A stretch of DNA of 64,000 nucleotides from Roseibium alexandrii DFL-11 (GCF_000158095.2 NZ_CM011003.1:29930-93929), one strand, 5' to 3'; counted from the first letter of the stretch, positions 51,878-62,437 are shown. The notes: generated by a model from the letters alone, not told the origin. Numbers and translations are program-made.

Positions 51878-54800
51878 CGGATCATGCCCTGATCCTTGGA
51901 CAGATCCTTTTTCAAGGCCTGCGCCTGAGCTTGCTCCAGAGATTGCCTTTTGGCGTTGATCTTCTGGATGGCATTGAACGTCGGCCATGCGTCGGCAAGC
52001 CTGGCCCGGTCTTCATCGGCAACCCGGGCAGCCACCTTCTCAAAGGCAATTCCCTCCGGCTTGGCCATGCCGACAAACGCCCTCTCCCCAAACCGCTGAT
52101 CCAGCTTGACGGCAACTTCCCCCAGCTCGGCCTCGACCATTTTGTCCGCCAGAAGGAAGGACAGGCCCGCATTAAGATCGTTCCGGTCGATGGCATCGCG
52201 GATTCGCGACAAGACCGTCTCGGCCACCGGTGACAGCGCCGGTATGTCGATACGTGACAGATCGCGTTCGCGCTCCAGTTCCACGGTACGCAAATCACCG
52301 ATCTCGGCCCTGAGACGTATATAGGTTTTCACATCATCGCTGAGCTGCGGAACATTGTTTAATGCTTGCTCGCGGTCCTCGCGGGCGGTCCTGCCTGCCA
52401 ACATGCCAGTCTTGCCGCGTAGCGCACCGAACTGCTCAGGTGTATTGGCCAAATCTTCTGTGAGCCGGTCGCGAGCCGTGGTTTGCGCTTCGCCGTCCAG
52501 CTTCAAGATGTCCTTGATCCGCATCGCCTTGACGGCCTGTTCCGGCCGCTCGTAAACGAGCCGGGCGCGGTTCTGAACTTCGGCCCAATGAGTTGTCAAC
52601 GTGGCATCCGACTGCAACCTGGTCTCCACAGCGTCAGGAATGGACATGGCCCACATTTTCACTCCCGCGATCCAGGGTTGTGATGTGGCAGGATGTTCGC
52701 GCGACTGTCTTTGGACGGTATTCGTCTCCTCAGCAAGACCTCGCTCAAGGCCGGTCAAGCCAATCCCCAGCTTTTCACCGAGGGACAATAGCCGCTCACC
52801 GAGCTCCGAGAGTTTTGCCTTCTGCTCGGCAAACCAGCGACGCTGGTTCTGGACCATCGCCCTGGCAACCCGTAGTCCATAGAGCCCCCGGCTATTTGCG
52901 TAGCTGAGAGCCTGGGCGTAAAGCTCCGAACCCGCGTAATCGAGCGTGGTATCCTTTGCACCCTTCCTGGAAAGCACTTCTGTCAATCCACCGTTCTTCG
53001 CGAAGGACAAGGCCCCATGATAGAGCTTTACGTCCTCCCGGTGCCTGGTCATCGCCACATAGGTCAAGTGCCGGTCGAGGGAGAGCGTTGCCAGCACCTT
53101 CACCTTGTCGACCGTGGCGCCTTGCGATTTGTGTATCGTTGTCGCGTAGCCATGATCGACATTGCGATAGGTCTTCTGGTTGACCTCGACGCGCCGGATC
53201 TGATCGGAACCGATATCACCGATCTCCGCGAGGATGCGCCCTTCGCCCGCCTCGATGACACGCCCGAGCATTCCGTTTTTCACGTTCATGTCACGGTCGT
53301 TTTTCAAGAACACGATCTGGTCGCCGACGGCAAAGAACCGATAGCCCTCTTCAGTGCGGAATTTTTCTCCCGTTTCGATCACGCCGCGCTCGATCAACAC
53401 TAGCCGAGCCATCCGGTTGAGCCGGTACACATCTTCCCGCAAATGCGCCAGCATCAGCATCGACTTCGACGGATCGTAGTCGCGTGACCAGTCGTCGATC
53501 AGCTTCCCGAAAACCTGATCCTTGAGCGGCATGTTGATGACATGACCATTGGACTGGTAGGCACGGATCGCGGTTACGACATCGCCGCGCGCAAGATCCA
53601 TGGACGCATCGCGCATCCATTGTTCACGCTGCCGGTAGATCGTGCCGAGTTCCGCGTATCCGGTTCGATCGGTCAACGACCGGAAGGCAGCGCCCGCTTC
53701 AATCGGCTGCAGCTGTTCCGCATCTCCGACCAGAACAAGCTTGGCTCCGGCCTTGGCGATCGTTTCGACAAAGACGCTCATCTGTCGGCTGTCGACCATG
53801 CCGGCTTCATCGATCACGAAGACGGACTTTTTGTCAGGGAGCCCCTCTCCCCGTCCCCAGGACAATTGCCAAGACGCCAAAGTGCGCGATGCGATCCCGG
53901 CTTCTTTCTCGAGACCCTCGGCCGCCTTGCCCGCAAGTGCGGCGCCGACGACCTGATAGCCGTTTGCCTCCCATACCTCGCGCGCGGCTTTCATCATCGT
54001 GGTTTTGCCCGCCCCTGCCCGGCCAACGACCGACGCCATGCGCTCCTCACCCGTGATGCGCTCGATCGCAACGCGCTGCTCATCGGAAAGTTTTTGGACG
54101 CTCGAAAGCATTCGGTCGCGCAAACGCGCGTCCACACCATGCGAAGAAACGGACACAAGATGATCCGCCCGCCGCGCCATCTCTGCCTCAAGCCGCATCA
54201 TCTCCCGGCTGGTAAACTTCGCCGGTTCCATTTCGTCTGTCTCCGGATCAACTGCTTCGACAGCAAGTATCACAACGTCTGGGGAATTCAGAACGCGTGC
54301 AAGCAGATCCTGGAACTTAGCCTCATCGTCCACGTAGCGGTGAAGGTATTTTGCAATATCCCGCTCATCGAAAACGCTCTTCTCGCGCGTGATAGCATCA
54401 ATGACGATTTCCGGCCGGCGCGTGATCCGCCTGACATTTTCAAGACGGCTTTCCGCATGCCAGACCGAGCGTTCCAAGCCGGGTTCGCGCCCTTGCACTT
54501 TTGCCTGGCTAGAAATGTTGCGCGCCTGCACACCGATCTTCGATGTGGGCAGCAGTTCAATGCCCTGGGCCTCATAGCTGCGATGATCAATCCGCGCATC
54601 GTGCCCGGCAAGCTCCAGGCTCTTGTTTGCATGGATCGACCAAAGCTCACGCCACTGTTTCAGCGTTTCCTTGTCGCCCGCCCAGGCTCGATACTGAATT
54701 TTGCCGCCCTTCCGGACAGGCTCGCCATTCTCATCGAGAAGAGTTTCCCACTTCGACCCGAAGCCCTTCTCGGTGAGCGGCGCCATCGTCAGCATCACAT

Positions 54801-55239
54801 GGACGTGCGGATTGTTTTCCTTGTCGTGATAGACCCAATCCGCAACCATGCCCCGCGATGTAAAGGCTTGCCCAACATAACCCTGCACCAGGGCGATGTT
54901 CTCCTCCCGGCTGAGTTCAGACGGAAGCGCCAAAACAATCTCCCGGGCAAGCTGTGCATTGATACGCGTCTCGTGCGCCTCGACCGCATTCCAGAGCGCT
55001 TCACTGGCACCCGCCACACTCCGACCATCGATCAGCGTCCGGAACCATTCCGGCGTCTGATCCGGCAGCGCCAGTTCCTCATGGACCAGATCGCCGTCCC
55101 TGAGGGCGTAGTCGAATGTCTTGTGATCGGAGTCGTTCGACACCGTCATTTGTGCACGATGCCGGTAAGCAGCAGCCGCAACACTAGACCGGCCTCCGCT
55201 CCGGGAGATCACCTGGACATGAAAATGGTAGATGGCCAT
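51874..55239 (-). CDS. traA: TraA, relaxase/helicase of Ti type (MobQ)
   Basis: The 1121-aa protein nicks oriT and unwinds the transferred strand. The N-terminus (AIYHFHVQVISRSGGRSSVAAAAYRHR) is a MobA/MobL relaxase, with the metal-binding His motif NNPHVHVMLTM near residue 145-155. The middle has a RecD/TraI-like helicase: Walker A GRAGAGKTTM near 410 and FVIDEAGMVDSRQM, with later GYATTIHKSQGATVDKV. It is transcribed leftward from the oriT region, with traF, traB and traH behind it. Confidence 0.94.
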   Translation of the reverse strand: MAIYHFHVQVISRSGGRSSVAAAAYRHRAQMTVSNDSDHKTFDYALRDGDLVHEELALPDQTPEWFRTLIDGRSVAGASEALWNAVEAHETRINAQLAREIVLALPSELSREENIALVQGYVGQAFTSRGMVADWVYHDKENNPHVHVMLTMAPLTEKGFGSKWETLLDENGEPVRKGGKIQYRAWAGDKETLKQWRELWSIHANKSLELAGHDARIDHRSYEAQGIELLPTSKIGVQARNISSQAKVQGREPGLERSVWHAESRLENVRRITRRPEIVIDAITREKSVFDERDIAKYLHRYVDDEAKFQDLLARVLNSPDVVILAVEAVDPETDEMEPAKFTSREMMRLEAEMARRADHLVSVSSHGVDARLRDRMLSSVQKLSDEQRVAIERITGEERMASVVGRAGAGKTTMMKAAREVWEANGYQVVGAALAGKAAEGLEKEAGIASRTLASWQLSWGRGEGLPDKKSVFVIDEAGMVDSRQMSVFVETIAKAGAKLVLVGDAEQLQPIEAGAAFRSLTDRTGYAELGTIYRQREQWMRDASMDLARGDVVTAIRAYQSNGHVINMPLKDQVFGKLIDDWSRDYDPSKSMLMLAHLREDVYRLNRMARLVLIERGVIETGEKFRTEEGYRFFAVGDQIVFLKNDRDMNVKNGMLGRVIEAGEGRILAEIGDIGSDQIRRVEVNQKTYRNVDHGYATTIHKSQGATVDKVKVLATLSLDRHLTYVAMTRHREDVKLYHGALSFAKNGGLTEVLSRKGAKDTTLDYAGSELYAQALSYANSRGLYGLRVARAMVQNQRRWFAEQKAKLSELGERLLSLGEKLGIGLTGLERGLAEETNTVQRQSREHPATSQPWIAGVKMWAMSIPDAVETRLQSDATLTTHWAEVQNRARLVYERPEQAVKAMRIKDILKLDGEAQTTARDRLTEDLANTPEQFGALRGKTGMLAGRTAREDREQALNNVPQLSDDVKTYIRLRAEIGDLRTVELERERDLSRIDIPALSPVAETVLSRIRDAIDRNDLNAGLSFLLADKMVEAELGEVAVKLDQRFGERAFVGMAKPEGIAFEKVAARVADEDRARLADAWPTFNAIQKINAKRQSLEQAQAQALKKDLSKDQGMIR

Positions 55240-55370
55240 CGAGGGCAGGGATCCCGGATGTGAAAAGGCAGGTTAAGTCGAAGAAACAGGACGGTGAGGA
55301 AACAAGGCGCCAGGACAGCGAAGGCGGAGATTGCAGCCCAGTGGTTGCAATTCAACTCTCGTACCAGCGC

Positions 55371-55403
55371 AGGATTGCAGATGCAATCCTATAAGTGCGC
55401 TCT
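55371..55403. other. oriT: Origin of transfer (oriT) core with nic-like site
   Basis: A perfect inverted repeat AGGATTGCA / TGCAATCCT (55371-55379 and 55382-55390, 2-nt loop) is followed directly by ATAAGTGCGCTCT. The TAAGTGCGC core is that of Ti-plasmid and RSF1010 nic regions. It lies between the divergent traA and traCDG operons, as in Ti plasmids. Confidence 0.85.
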
Positions 55404-55846
55404 ACACTCAACGATTGAAAATCGTTTCCGCCTGAGAGCTATCGCCGTTGGCGGCGATAGGGCGCTGGAAGCGCCGTCCTGCCTTTTTCAAAAATTCTGA
55501 TCTTTGCTGTTCTGCCGAGCAGGTGATGTGGCAAATCCTCCACCGCCCAGACCCGGTTTACCACAGGCTTCGGCTTTCTCTTCAGCGCTTTATGGGGAGC
55601 GCGTTCAAGCCTTCGCCTGCTCCGTCCGGTTTTCCTCAAAACCGGACTGCGGCCCTCACGGGCTGGAAAACCGGATCTTCAATCAGCGCATAAGTCAGTC
55701 GTAAGGCCTTTTCGCTTCTATTCAGCGGACTCCTTCTTGGTTGTATCCACGACAAGTTTTGCAACCAAGCTCGACTTGAGGAATATGACACGCTATGAGC
55801 GAAGCCATTGCCTTTAAACAACCCATTTCAAAACAAGGAACATCTG
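55404..55846. other. Tra intergenic region with paired hairpins
   Basis: No gene is visible between oriT and traC. Two consecutive hairpins occur: CTATCGCCG / CGGCGATAG (55439-55447, 55452-55460) and GGCGCT / AGCGCC (55461-55466, 55470-55475); ACGATT/AATCGT forms a third at about 55409-55424. They may be relaxosome sites or leader structures. Confidence 0.45.
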
Positions 55847-56098
55847 ATGGCTCCGCGCACTTCCAAAACCGCCTCCGAGCAGATCGACGACATCGAAGCT
55901 CAGATCGCCAAGCTCCAGCAGAAGAAAAGACAGGTGCTCAAAAAGCAGTCTGAGCGGGTCGCCAAGCTCGTCATGGAGAGCGGTCTCGCCGAACTCGACA
56001 TCGATGAGGCCGAACTCGCCAAAGCCTTGAACGACCTCGCCGCCCGATTTCAAAAGCCGGCCGCTTCACAAAATCACGCTGCAGCTCCGCAGAATTGA
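55847..56098 (+). CDS. traC: TraC-like conjugation accessory protein
   Basis: The 83-aa protein ([40 protein letters not shown]...) is a Lys-rich coiled coil followed by an acidic [18 protein letters not shown] segment, matching Ti TraC, a relaxosome accessory. ATG 55847 follows ACAAGGAACATCTG with a good ribosome site; codons upstream to 55808 have none. It is the first gene of the rightward traCDG operon. Confidence 0.85.
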   Translation: MAPRTSKTASEQIDDIEAQIAKLQQKKRQVLKKQSERVAKLVMESGLAELDIDEAELAKALNDLAARFQKPAASQNHAAAPQN

Positions 56099-56141
56099 AG
56101 GGCAGTTCAGAACGCTCGAAAACCGGAGAAGGCGAACGCGA

Positions 56142-56402
56142 TTGCTGGACCGCAAGAAAGACGCACGCGAAAAAATCCAGCTTGGCGGCCTCATCGTCAA
56201 AGCCGGACTTCGCAAGACAGACAAGGCCATCCTACTCGGCATTCTCATGGATGCTTCGAACCGCCTTGGCGACATGAATGAGCGCGACAGATGGCGCGTA
56301 ATCGGAAAGGCCGCATTCAAGAATGACACTCAAAAGGGCGCTGCTGTTCCTGATCCCGATAGCCCTCATGCTAATGGCACTATGGGGCCTCACCGGGATT
56401 GA
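56142..56402 (+). CDS. traD: TraD-like conjugation accessory protein
   Basis: The 86-aa frame contains [36 protein letters not shown], the conserved TraD block of Ti-type systems. The frame is open upstream and gives a typical TraD-like arginine-rich stretch from about 56094; the true start may be there (an ATT or TTG codon overlapping the traC stop). TTG 56142 is the conservative choice. The end overlaps traG by 80 bp. Confidence 0.75.
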   Translation: MLDRKKDAREKIQLGGLIVKAGLRKTDKAILLGILMDASNRLGDMNERDRWRVIGKAAFKNDTQKGAAVPDPDSPHANGTMGPHRD

Positions 56403-58242
56403 AACCTGGCTGGCTTCCATCGCCACGACGCAGAAAGCCTATCTGTTGCTCGGCCGGATCGGGCTCACCCTTCCCTTTCTTGTCTCGGCCGGCCTGGGGC
56501 TCATCGTTCTCTTCTCGGCGCGCGGCAGTCTCGACATCAAATGGGCTGGCTTCGGCGTGCTGACCGGTGGCCTGCTGGTTTTTGCTATTGCCGCGCTCCT
56601 GGAGGCGCTGCGGCTCGATGCTTTCTCAGAGCAAGTTCAGCCTGGATCGGTTCTGCAGTACGCCGATCTCTATTCGATCGGTGGTGCGGTCGGGGCGCTC
56701 TTTGTCGGTCTGTTCGGTCTGAAGGTCGGGCTGAAAGGCAACAATGCCTTCGGCGACAACCGGCCGAAACGGGTTTCCGGCCGCCGAAGCATCCATGGCG
56801 AAAGCGATTGGATGGACGGTAAGACCGCCGCAAAGTTGTTTCCCGAAGACGGCGGTATCGTCATTGGAGAACGCTATCGGGTCGATCAGGATAGCGTTGC
56901 AGAAATCAATTTCGATCCGCGCCACAACAACACCTGGGGCAAGGGCGGCAAGGCGCCCCTCGTCGCTTTCGACCAGGGCATTGGTTCCACACACGGCATC
57001 GTCTTTGCCGGCTCAGGCGGATACAAGACAACGTCCGTCGTCATTCCCACCTGCCTCCAATATCCCGGGTCGATGATCGTCCTCGATCCCTCGACCGAAA
57101 TCGCGCCGATGGTATCGGAAAGCCGTAGTTCGATGGGCCAGAAGGTCATTTGCCTCGATCCGAAAAACCAACAAGTCGGGTTCAATGTCCTCGACTGGAT
57201 CGGTCAATTCGGCTCCTCGATGGAAGAGGACATGGCAACGGTTGCGGCCTGGCTCATGTCGGAGAAGCCGCGGATAGCCTCCGGAGCGGACGACTTCTTC
57301 CGCACCAATGCGGAACAGCTCATCACCAGCGTGATTGCACATGTCGTCTTTTCCGATCTGGAGAATACCTCCGGAAAACGATCACTGCGCACGGTGCGCA
57401 GCATTCTCACCAAACCGGAAGAAAACCTGAAAGAGTTCCTGGCCGACATTCACGACACGGCGCCGAACGAGTTCGTCAAAGAACTCGTCGGACCCTTCAT
57501 CAACATGACGCCGCAAACGTTCTCCGGAGTCTATGCGACTGCCGCCAAGGAAACCCACTGGCTCTCCTACGAGACCTATGCCGCGCTCGTCTCCGGCAAC
57601 ACCTTCAAAACCGACATCATTGCCAACGGCCGGACAACCATCTTCCTCAACATCGATCTTTCCACCCTGGAAAATCATCTTGGCATGGCGCGCGTGATCA
57701 TCGGCGCGTTCATCAAAGCCGTTTACAATCGCGATGGAGACATCAACGGCCGGGTTCTTTTCCTGCTCGATGAGGCCGCACGGCTCGGCTACATGCGCAT
57801 CATCGAAACGGCACGCGATGCCGGCCGCAAATATGGAATCTCGCTTCTGATGCTGTTCCAGTCGCTCGGCCAGATGCGGGAGGCCTTCGGCGGCAAGGAT
57901 GCCACATCCAAGTGGTTCGAATCCGCCTCCTGGGTGTCCTTCGCCGCAATCAACGATCCGGACACGGCGCGTTATATTTCCGAGCGATGTGGCATGACGA
58001 CAATCGAGGTTGACCAGGTGAGCCGGTCCTTACGTGGCGGGCAAGTTTCGCGGAACCGCTCCCGTCAGCTCTCTCAGCGTCCTCTCATACAGCCGCATGA
58101 AGTTCTGCAGATGCGGTCCGATGAGCAGATTGTGTTTACCAGTGGAAATGAGCCGTTGCGATGCGGCCGGGCGATGTTCTTCCGACGGAAAGAGATGACT
58201 GAAAAAGTGGCGGCGTCGCGTTTCGGAACAGAGCGACGGTAA
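56323..58242 (+). CDS. traG: TraG, VirD4-type coupling protein
   Basis: The 639-aa protein couples the relaxosome to the secretion channel. It has four N-terminal membrane segments (residues about 5-145), Walker A-like [13 protein letters not shown] (about 227-239), Walker [15 protein letters not shown] (about 476-489), and the C-terminal [15 protein letters not shown]. It is the third gene of traCDG. The length and order match Ti and IncP homologues. Confidence 0.95.
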   Translation: MTLKRALLFLIPIALMLMALWGLTGIETWLASIATTQKAYLLLGRIGLTLPFLVSAGLGLIVLFSARGSLDIKWAGFGVLTGGLLVFAIAALLEALRLDAFSEQVQPGSVLQYADLYSIGGAVGALFVGLFGLKVGLKGNNAFGDNRPKRVSGRRSIHGESDWMDGKTAAKLFPEDGGIVIGERYRVDQDSVAEINFDPRHNNTWGKGGKAPLVAFDQGIGSTHGIVFAGSGGYKTTSVVIPTCLQYPGSMIVLDPSTEIAPMVSESRSSMGQKVICLDPKNQQVGFNVLDWIGQFGSSMEEDMATVAAWLMSEKPRIASGADDFFRTNAEQLITSVIAHVVFSDLENTSGKRSLRTVRSILTKPEENLKEFLADIHDTAPNEFVKELVGPFINMTPQTFSGVYATAAKETHWLSYETYAALVSGNTFKTDIIANGRTTIFLNIDLSTLENHLGMARVIIGAFIKAVYNRDGDINGRVLFLLDEAARLGYMRIIETARDAGRKYGISLLMLFQSLGQMREAFGGKDATSKWFESASWVSFAAINDPDTARYISERCGMTTIEVDQVSRSLRGGQVSRNRSRQLSQRPLIQPHEVLQMRSDEQIVFTSGNEPLRCGRAMFFRRKEMTEKVAASRFGTERR

Positions 58243-58405
58243 GGATGCGGGAACCCGCCTGGTCGAGGCCAATTGCTGCACAGGTAGATCTTCACCAGGA
58301 AAGACAACGGTGAAAGCGGGAATGCAAATTGCCGGTCGTCAAGCAAGCCTTGGCCCGGTCGATCCGGGCCAGGGCTTTGCATCGCGAACACAAGAAACGG
58401 CCGCC

Positions 58406-58570
58406 TTATAAGGGCGGCGCGCTTTCGATTGTTTTGTCTTGATCCGCCGCAATGACCGCAAGCTCTGCTCTCAAGATCTCCAGCTCTGCCGATATCTGGC
58501 GACGCTCGCCGGCATCGGCAGCATTGCGGAGTTCTGCGCGAAGTTCTTCAATCTGGATTTCATGGTGCAT
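58406..58570 (-). CDS. Small helical protein (54 aa), convergent with traG
   Basis: A frame too short for routine gene callers begins at ATG 58570 (or 58576) behind AAAGGGAGATGACG and reads MHHEIQIEELRAELRNAAD then RRQISAELEILRAEL, an amphipathic coiled coil rich in Glu, Arg and Leu. It ends in TAA at 58406-58408, inside the stem-loop GCCGCC-TTATAAG-GGCGGC (58400-58418) that may terminate transcription from both sides. Function unknown. Confidence 0.55.
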   Translation of the reverse strand: MHHEIQIEELRAELRNAADAGERRQISAELEILRAELAVIAADQDKTIESAPPL

Positions 58571-58576
58571 CGTCAT

Positions 58577-58933
58577 CTCCCTTTGAGTGTCTTCGAAAGA
58601 TGACGCCCGAAGGTGTGGTGGTGAGGCTGGGTCAAGGATCGCGCAAGCGACCGCCGGCGGCGGCGTGCGGGGGTGCCGATTTTCTGGTACAGCCGGAAAA
58701 TTGGGGGGACCGCGCGTCCTTGGGGCAGACTTGCCGCCGCACTACACTCGGTCGATCTGAGCAGACCAGGCCTCACCCGGTTTCGGCTACAAAAGAAGGC
58801 TGCCGCGCTCGATGCGCGGCTACCTTCTCAGCTTTCGAAAAGGAAAACACGGATGAAGGTCGTGAATCGATTGAGGGTTATCGATTCATAGAAGTCATTG
58901 GACGGAGCCAGCCTCGTCAGCGAAACTCTTCCC
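58577..58933. other. Intergenic region with no clear gene
   Basis: About 360 bp, GC-rich, with short overlapping frames that lack motifs and ribosome sites. It probably holds the promoter of the 54-aa gene and the WGR gene. Confidence 0.4.
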
Positions 58934-59194
58934 ATGCAGTCACAACAACGCGAGCCGGTCCATCTTCGCCGCATTGACCAGGCCCGGAACATGCGGCGGT
59001 TCTATTGCCTCACCGTTCAGCCAACGCTGTTTGGCGGCGCTTCGCTCATTCGCGATTGGGGGCGTATCGGAACCCGGGGACAGACGATGATGGAAACATT
59101 TGACTGGCCGGCCGATGCCACCAATGCCCTGGTGCGGATAGAGCGATCCAAAAAGCGCCGGGGATATCGGGAGACAGTCGAGAGCGTCGAATAG
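58934..59194 (+). CDS. WGR-domain protein
   Basis: The 86-aa protein is almost entirely a WGR domain: NMRRFYCLTVQPTLFGGASLIRDWGRIGTRGQTMMETFDWPADAT and the KRRGYRE ending. WGR domains bind nucleic acid (PARPs, MolR). Stand-alone plasmid copies of this size are common in alphaproteobacteria and unexplained. ATG 58934 is chosen over 58898 by family start. Confidence 0.85.
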   Translation: MQSQQREPVHLRRIDQARNMRRFYCLTVQPTLFGGASLIRDWGRIGTRGQTMMETFDWPADATNALVRIERSKKRRGYRETVESVE

Positions 59195-59282
59195 CTACTT
59201 CGCCGATCGGGTGGCAGATGCGTTGCGATCGGGAAACAGCGATCGAAGGCCCCGCTTGTGGCGAGGCCTTCGTGATGGCCGC

Positions 59283-59600
59283 TTAGTCGCGGTTGCCAAT
59301 CGGGCGAGACCAGATGAGCTGCAGGCCTTCCTGACCTTCCACCTCGATGAGGGTGGCGTAGATCGGGGCGGGGAAGCTCGGGTCGTCCAGCTTGACCGAG
59401 ATGTAGTCGCGCTCGGTGTCTTTCGCCTGCTTCTGCCATCCGGCTCCAAGCTCAACTGAACCGGAGTAGATGCGGAATTGCGGGCCGTTTTCGGAGGGGT
59501 TTTCGACGCGCTCGAGGCGAGCCTTGACGTTGAGGGCCAGCGTCTTGATCTGACCGGTGAAGCCGTTCTTCGTGGTGATGAATGTGCCGATGTTTGCCAT
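59283..59600 (-). CDS. DUF736-family plasmid protein
   Basis: The 105-aa protein begins [28 protein letters not shown] and carries [20 protein letters not shown] and [18 protein letters not shown], the complete DUF736. The family is frequent on alphaproteobacterial plasmids near anti-restriction genes; its function is unknown. ATG 59600 gives the family start; upstream codons to 59756 are spurious. Confidence 0.9.
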   Translation of the reverse strand: MANIGTFITTKNGFTGQIKTLALNVKARLERVENPSENGPQFRIYSGSVELGAGWQKQAKDTERDYISVKLDDPSFPAPIYATLIEVEGQEGLQLIWSRPIGNRD

Positions 59601-60323
59601 TGTCTTCATTCCTTCGATGTTTCGGGCCACGCCCTTCGCGGCCTCGATGGCTGTCGAAGAGACCGGGAACGATCGGCGCGCATTCCTGCGGAACCGAAAT
59701 GAAATGCAGGACGGCGGAAAGACACTTTCTTGGCTACCCGCGAGGAATTCGAACACCAGTTCGAAGGGGAAGAAAGTTTCTAGCCGCCGTTGCGTCCAGC
59801 CGAGCGAGGCGAAGCCGGGTTCCGGTCAGACATGCCTCAATCGAGACCGCTTTGGGCGGCGCGTATGTGACATTTGATAGGAGGTGAAGACCTGCAAACC
59901 TCGCGTCCGGGCCAGCGATCCACGGCGGAACACGAGACGAGAATATGAGTGTGTGATTGGCGTTAGCACTGGTTCGGGGGATTGGCGATCCTCAAGCTGC
60001 GAACAGACCGGCAATTCTTGCGTCGTAGGTGTGCGTCCGACCGCCGGTCTGGAAGGCTCAAGCCAGCGAAGGAAACCGGGAAATGGTGCACATTGCGTCG
60101 GTGCCTCTGACACCGGCTCTCTCTTTGCCCGTTCCGTTTCAGTCGAATGTTGGTGCAGTGATCTCCTGCAGACCTGGACCAGCACGAGGACATCGGCCCG
60201 ACTGCGCCGTGCGCCGCCATCAAGGCAGCGTTGTTGATTGCACGCCGGCACCTGGCGATAGCAGGCACGGGTGATTGACGGAGGGCTTTTCGCCCTCCGC
60301 GGCGGCATAGATTAGGGAATGTA
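59601..60323. other. Long untranslated-looking region between DUF736 and ardC
   Basis: The 720 bp contain several overlapping frames on both strands with no domain, biased codon use or ribosome site. Both neighbours are leftward, so this is the leader/promoter region of DUF736 plus the space after ardC. Confidence 0.4.
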
Positions 60324-61253
60324 TCAGGCTGCCTCACGCTCTTCGCTGACATGAGCGGGCTGAAGTGCGTGCAGATAGGTCACCGCGCGCTGCGCATGGG
60401 CCGCCGCCTGAAAGATCGCCCGCTTGTCATCCTTGAGGACCTTGAGCCAGGACTGAAGGTAGCTGGCGTGATCCGGCCGGGGCTCGAGCTCCGGCACGAT
60501 GCCGAGATCGGCGCAGAGGAAACAGCTTCCGAGTTCGGCCACGAGCTCTTCGCGTGCTCGTTCGGTGCAGTCCCTGTGGTAACGTGACAGATCGCGTCCG
60601 ACCCTGCTTTCTGGTGCAGTCCAGTGGACATGCTCGTGGCTGAGGACCGCGACGTAGGATGCAGCGTCCCGGAACGTCTCGAAGGGCGGCATCTGGATGT
60701 GATCGCTTGCCGGTGCGTAGAAGGCTTTCGATCCGCCGTGGCGGATGATCGCACCGGTGTTGGCGAAGAACCGGTCCGCGTGCTCGATCCGTTCGACCGG
60801 ATCGATGACCTTCTCCGGCCGGTGGTAATAGTGTTCCGGAAGCGCATCGATCTGATCGCAGTTGAAAACTGTGTACGTCTTCAGAAACGGGATATCGCGT
60901 TCGACCTCATCGCCGCGGGAATCCGTTTCGGTCTTGGTGAACCGGCTAGCATAGACGACGGTTGCGCCGGTTTCGCCCTTGCGGACCTGCGCGCCGATCT
61001 GGCTTGCCTGCCGGTATGTCATCCAGAGCGGCGCTTCAAAGCCGCGGGCCAGGCTTTCCGACCAGAGCAGCAGAACGTTGATGCCCGTGTATGGCTCGCC
61101 GGTATGTCTGAGCGGCCGTGTGATCCGGCCTTCGAGCCTTCCCCAGCTCCAGGGTTTGATCCAAGGGCGGGCTCCCTTCTCAAGATCGGCGACGATTTTC
61201 TCCGTGATCCGTTCGTAGATGTCGGCGCGCGGGTTTTTCTCTTTTCTCTTCAT
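60324..61253 (-). CDS. ardC: ArdC-family anti-restriction protein (ssDNA-binding, zincin domain)
   Basis: The 309-aa protein has the N-terminal ssDNA-binding domain (ARPWIKPWSW, EPYTGINVLLLW, WMTYRQASQIGAQVRKGETG) and the metallopeptidase-like part with YVAVLSHEHVHWTAPESRVGRD (HExxH-like HEHVH). ArdC proteins protect incoming plasmid ssDNA or DNA from restriction. It sits in the region expected to enter the recipient early, near oriT. Confidence 0.93.
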   Translation of the reverse strand: MKRKEKNPRADIYERITEKIVADLEKGARPWIKPWSWGRLEGRITRPLRHTGEPYTGINVLLLWSESLARGFEAPLWMTYRQASQIGAQVRKGETGATVVYASRFTKTETDSRGDEVERDIPFLKTYTVFNCDQIDALPEHYYHRPEKVIDPVERIEHADRFFANTGAIIRHGGSKAFYAPASDHIQMPPFETFRDAASYVAVLSHEHVHWTAPESRVGRDLSRYHRDCTERAREELVAELGSCFLCADLGIVPELEPRPDHASYLQSWLKVLKDDKRAIFQAAAHAQRAVTYLHALQPAHVSEEREAA

Positions 61254-61524
61254 TTTTCAAACTTCCGGAATTCAGGACCGCGCCGATCGCGGTCCGTCAC
61301 GGGGTCCGAAACGGCGGAGCGCGGAGGCAGGAGCTGCACCCAAGCCGGGCCTCGGTGCGCGAAGCGCGGCGGGGTGGCGCAGGGCCGGAACGAAGAGGAG
61401 GACGGCAACGCCGTTGCAGCTGCTGCCGGCTCCGCCCGGACTTTCCCAGGACGGGCCACGGTCGGGGCGGTCGCGCCGCAGAAAAGGCGGCGCCAGGCGC
61501 CGCCATCATGGATCAGATGAGTAG

Positions 61525-61710
61525 TCAGTGGATGGAGTGGCCGCCGCTATAGGGGTCGTACTCGAAGAGCACTTCGACATCGGCGTCTTCGATCTCGTCT
61601 GCGGGGAGGACGCCGTATTCACCGCCGGATTTAAAGAGGACGATCGGAGTCATGAGGGTGCGGGCGAGGTTCCAGGCGTGCTTCTGGGCGAGGGAAAGAT
61701 CGTGCTGCAT
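61525..61710 (-). CDS. Small conserved-looking plasmid protein (61 aa)
   Basis: A 61-aa frame: QHDLSLAQKHAWNLARTLMTPIVLFKSGG, then YGVLPADEIEDADVEVLFEYDPYSGGHSIH. The codon use is orderly and the acidic C-terminus is distinct. No family is recognised. It lies upstream of ardC on the same strand. Low-acidic, DNA-mimic-like proteins occur in such regions, but that is only a suggestion. Confidence 0.5.
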   Translation of the reverse strand: MQHDLSLAQKHAWNLARTLMTPIVLFKSGGEYGVLPADEIEDADVEVLFEYDPYSGGHSIH

Positions 61711-62041
61711 TTGAGGGCTCCATCGTTGGAGCGGGCCAATTCCCGCTCTTGATGGCTCCGTCAGTGTGCGGCTTAGCGGACGCGATCACCGGGCAGGCCA
61801 AAGCCAAGCGGCCGCAGCTCGCTAGCGGACCCTTTACGGGTTGATCGTGGAAGTCCGCGCCGCACCAGGAATGCCATCTCTCAAAAGAGCGGGATTGGAT
61901 TGCTTCTGTGAAATGAGCCTGTTGCTGCACGCATCCTGGCAACGACTGAAGTGGATAATCAGCCATCCTCTCCAACCGCAGCGAAAAGTGGGAGGCCTTG
62001 AAGAACGGTGGTCTTGCCGCCCGGGAGCGCTCGAAGCGAAG
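61711..62041. other. Intergenic region
   Basis: No convincing frame. It precedes the 61-aa gene and follows the toxin gene on the same strand. Confidence 0.35.
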
Positions 62042-62437
62042 TCAGGTCCGCTTCACGGCCTTGATGGCAGAAGCTTGGGCTGCTTGCTTGATGGTCGCGG
62101 CAATCTCTCGGAGGAACGCCGCGCTGACCGAGCCGATAGGCTCGGTGGAAACAAAGTCATAGTCCTTGTCCATCTCGACGCGATTGAACTCGTCGAGAAT
62201 GACCCAGCACGGAGATGCAACGCCAATGCGCCGACACTCAATTTCAGGAACGCTTAGCGCAAGTTGGCCGTCCAAAGGCTGCTTGGAGGTAAAGAGAAAG
62301 AGAAACACGACGTCGGGGTTGCCGGGCGCCTTGTCGAGGGCACAGACAGCGCGAGGAATCCGGCCGGATTCCTCGCCCCTTTCCGCTTCGCGATGCCACA
62401 GATAGTGGAATTCGGCAACGTCACCCTGCTTAAACAT
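62042..62437 (-). CDS. PemK/MazF-like toxin, downstream partner of a Phd-type antitoxin
   Basis: The 131-aa protein resembles the PemK-like growth-inhibitor family: GDVAEFHYLWHREAERGEESGRIPRAVCALDKAPGNPDVVFLFLFTSK and IECRRIGVASPCWVILDEFNR. MazF-fold toxins are mostly mRNA ribonucleases. ATG 62437 follows CCAGGGACG and overlaps the antitoxin stop, so the two are coupled. Assignment rests on pattern and pairing. Confidence 0.65.
   Translation of the reverse strand: MFKQGDVAEFHYLWHREAERGEESGRIPRAVCALDKAPGNPDVVFLFLFTSKQPLDGQLALSVPEIECRRIGVASPCWVILDEFNRVEMDKDYDFVSTEPIGSVSAAFLREIAATIKQAAQASAIKAVKRT

Noticed and set aside
53542..55263. A 573-codon open frame on the plus strand
   Set aside because: It is antisense to traA, lacks any domain and is the long shadow typical of a GC-rich gene.
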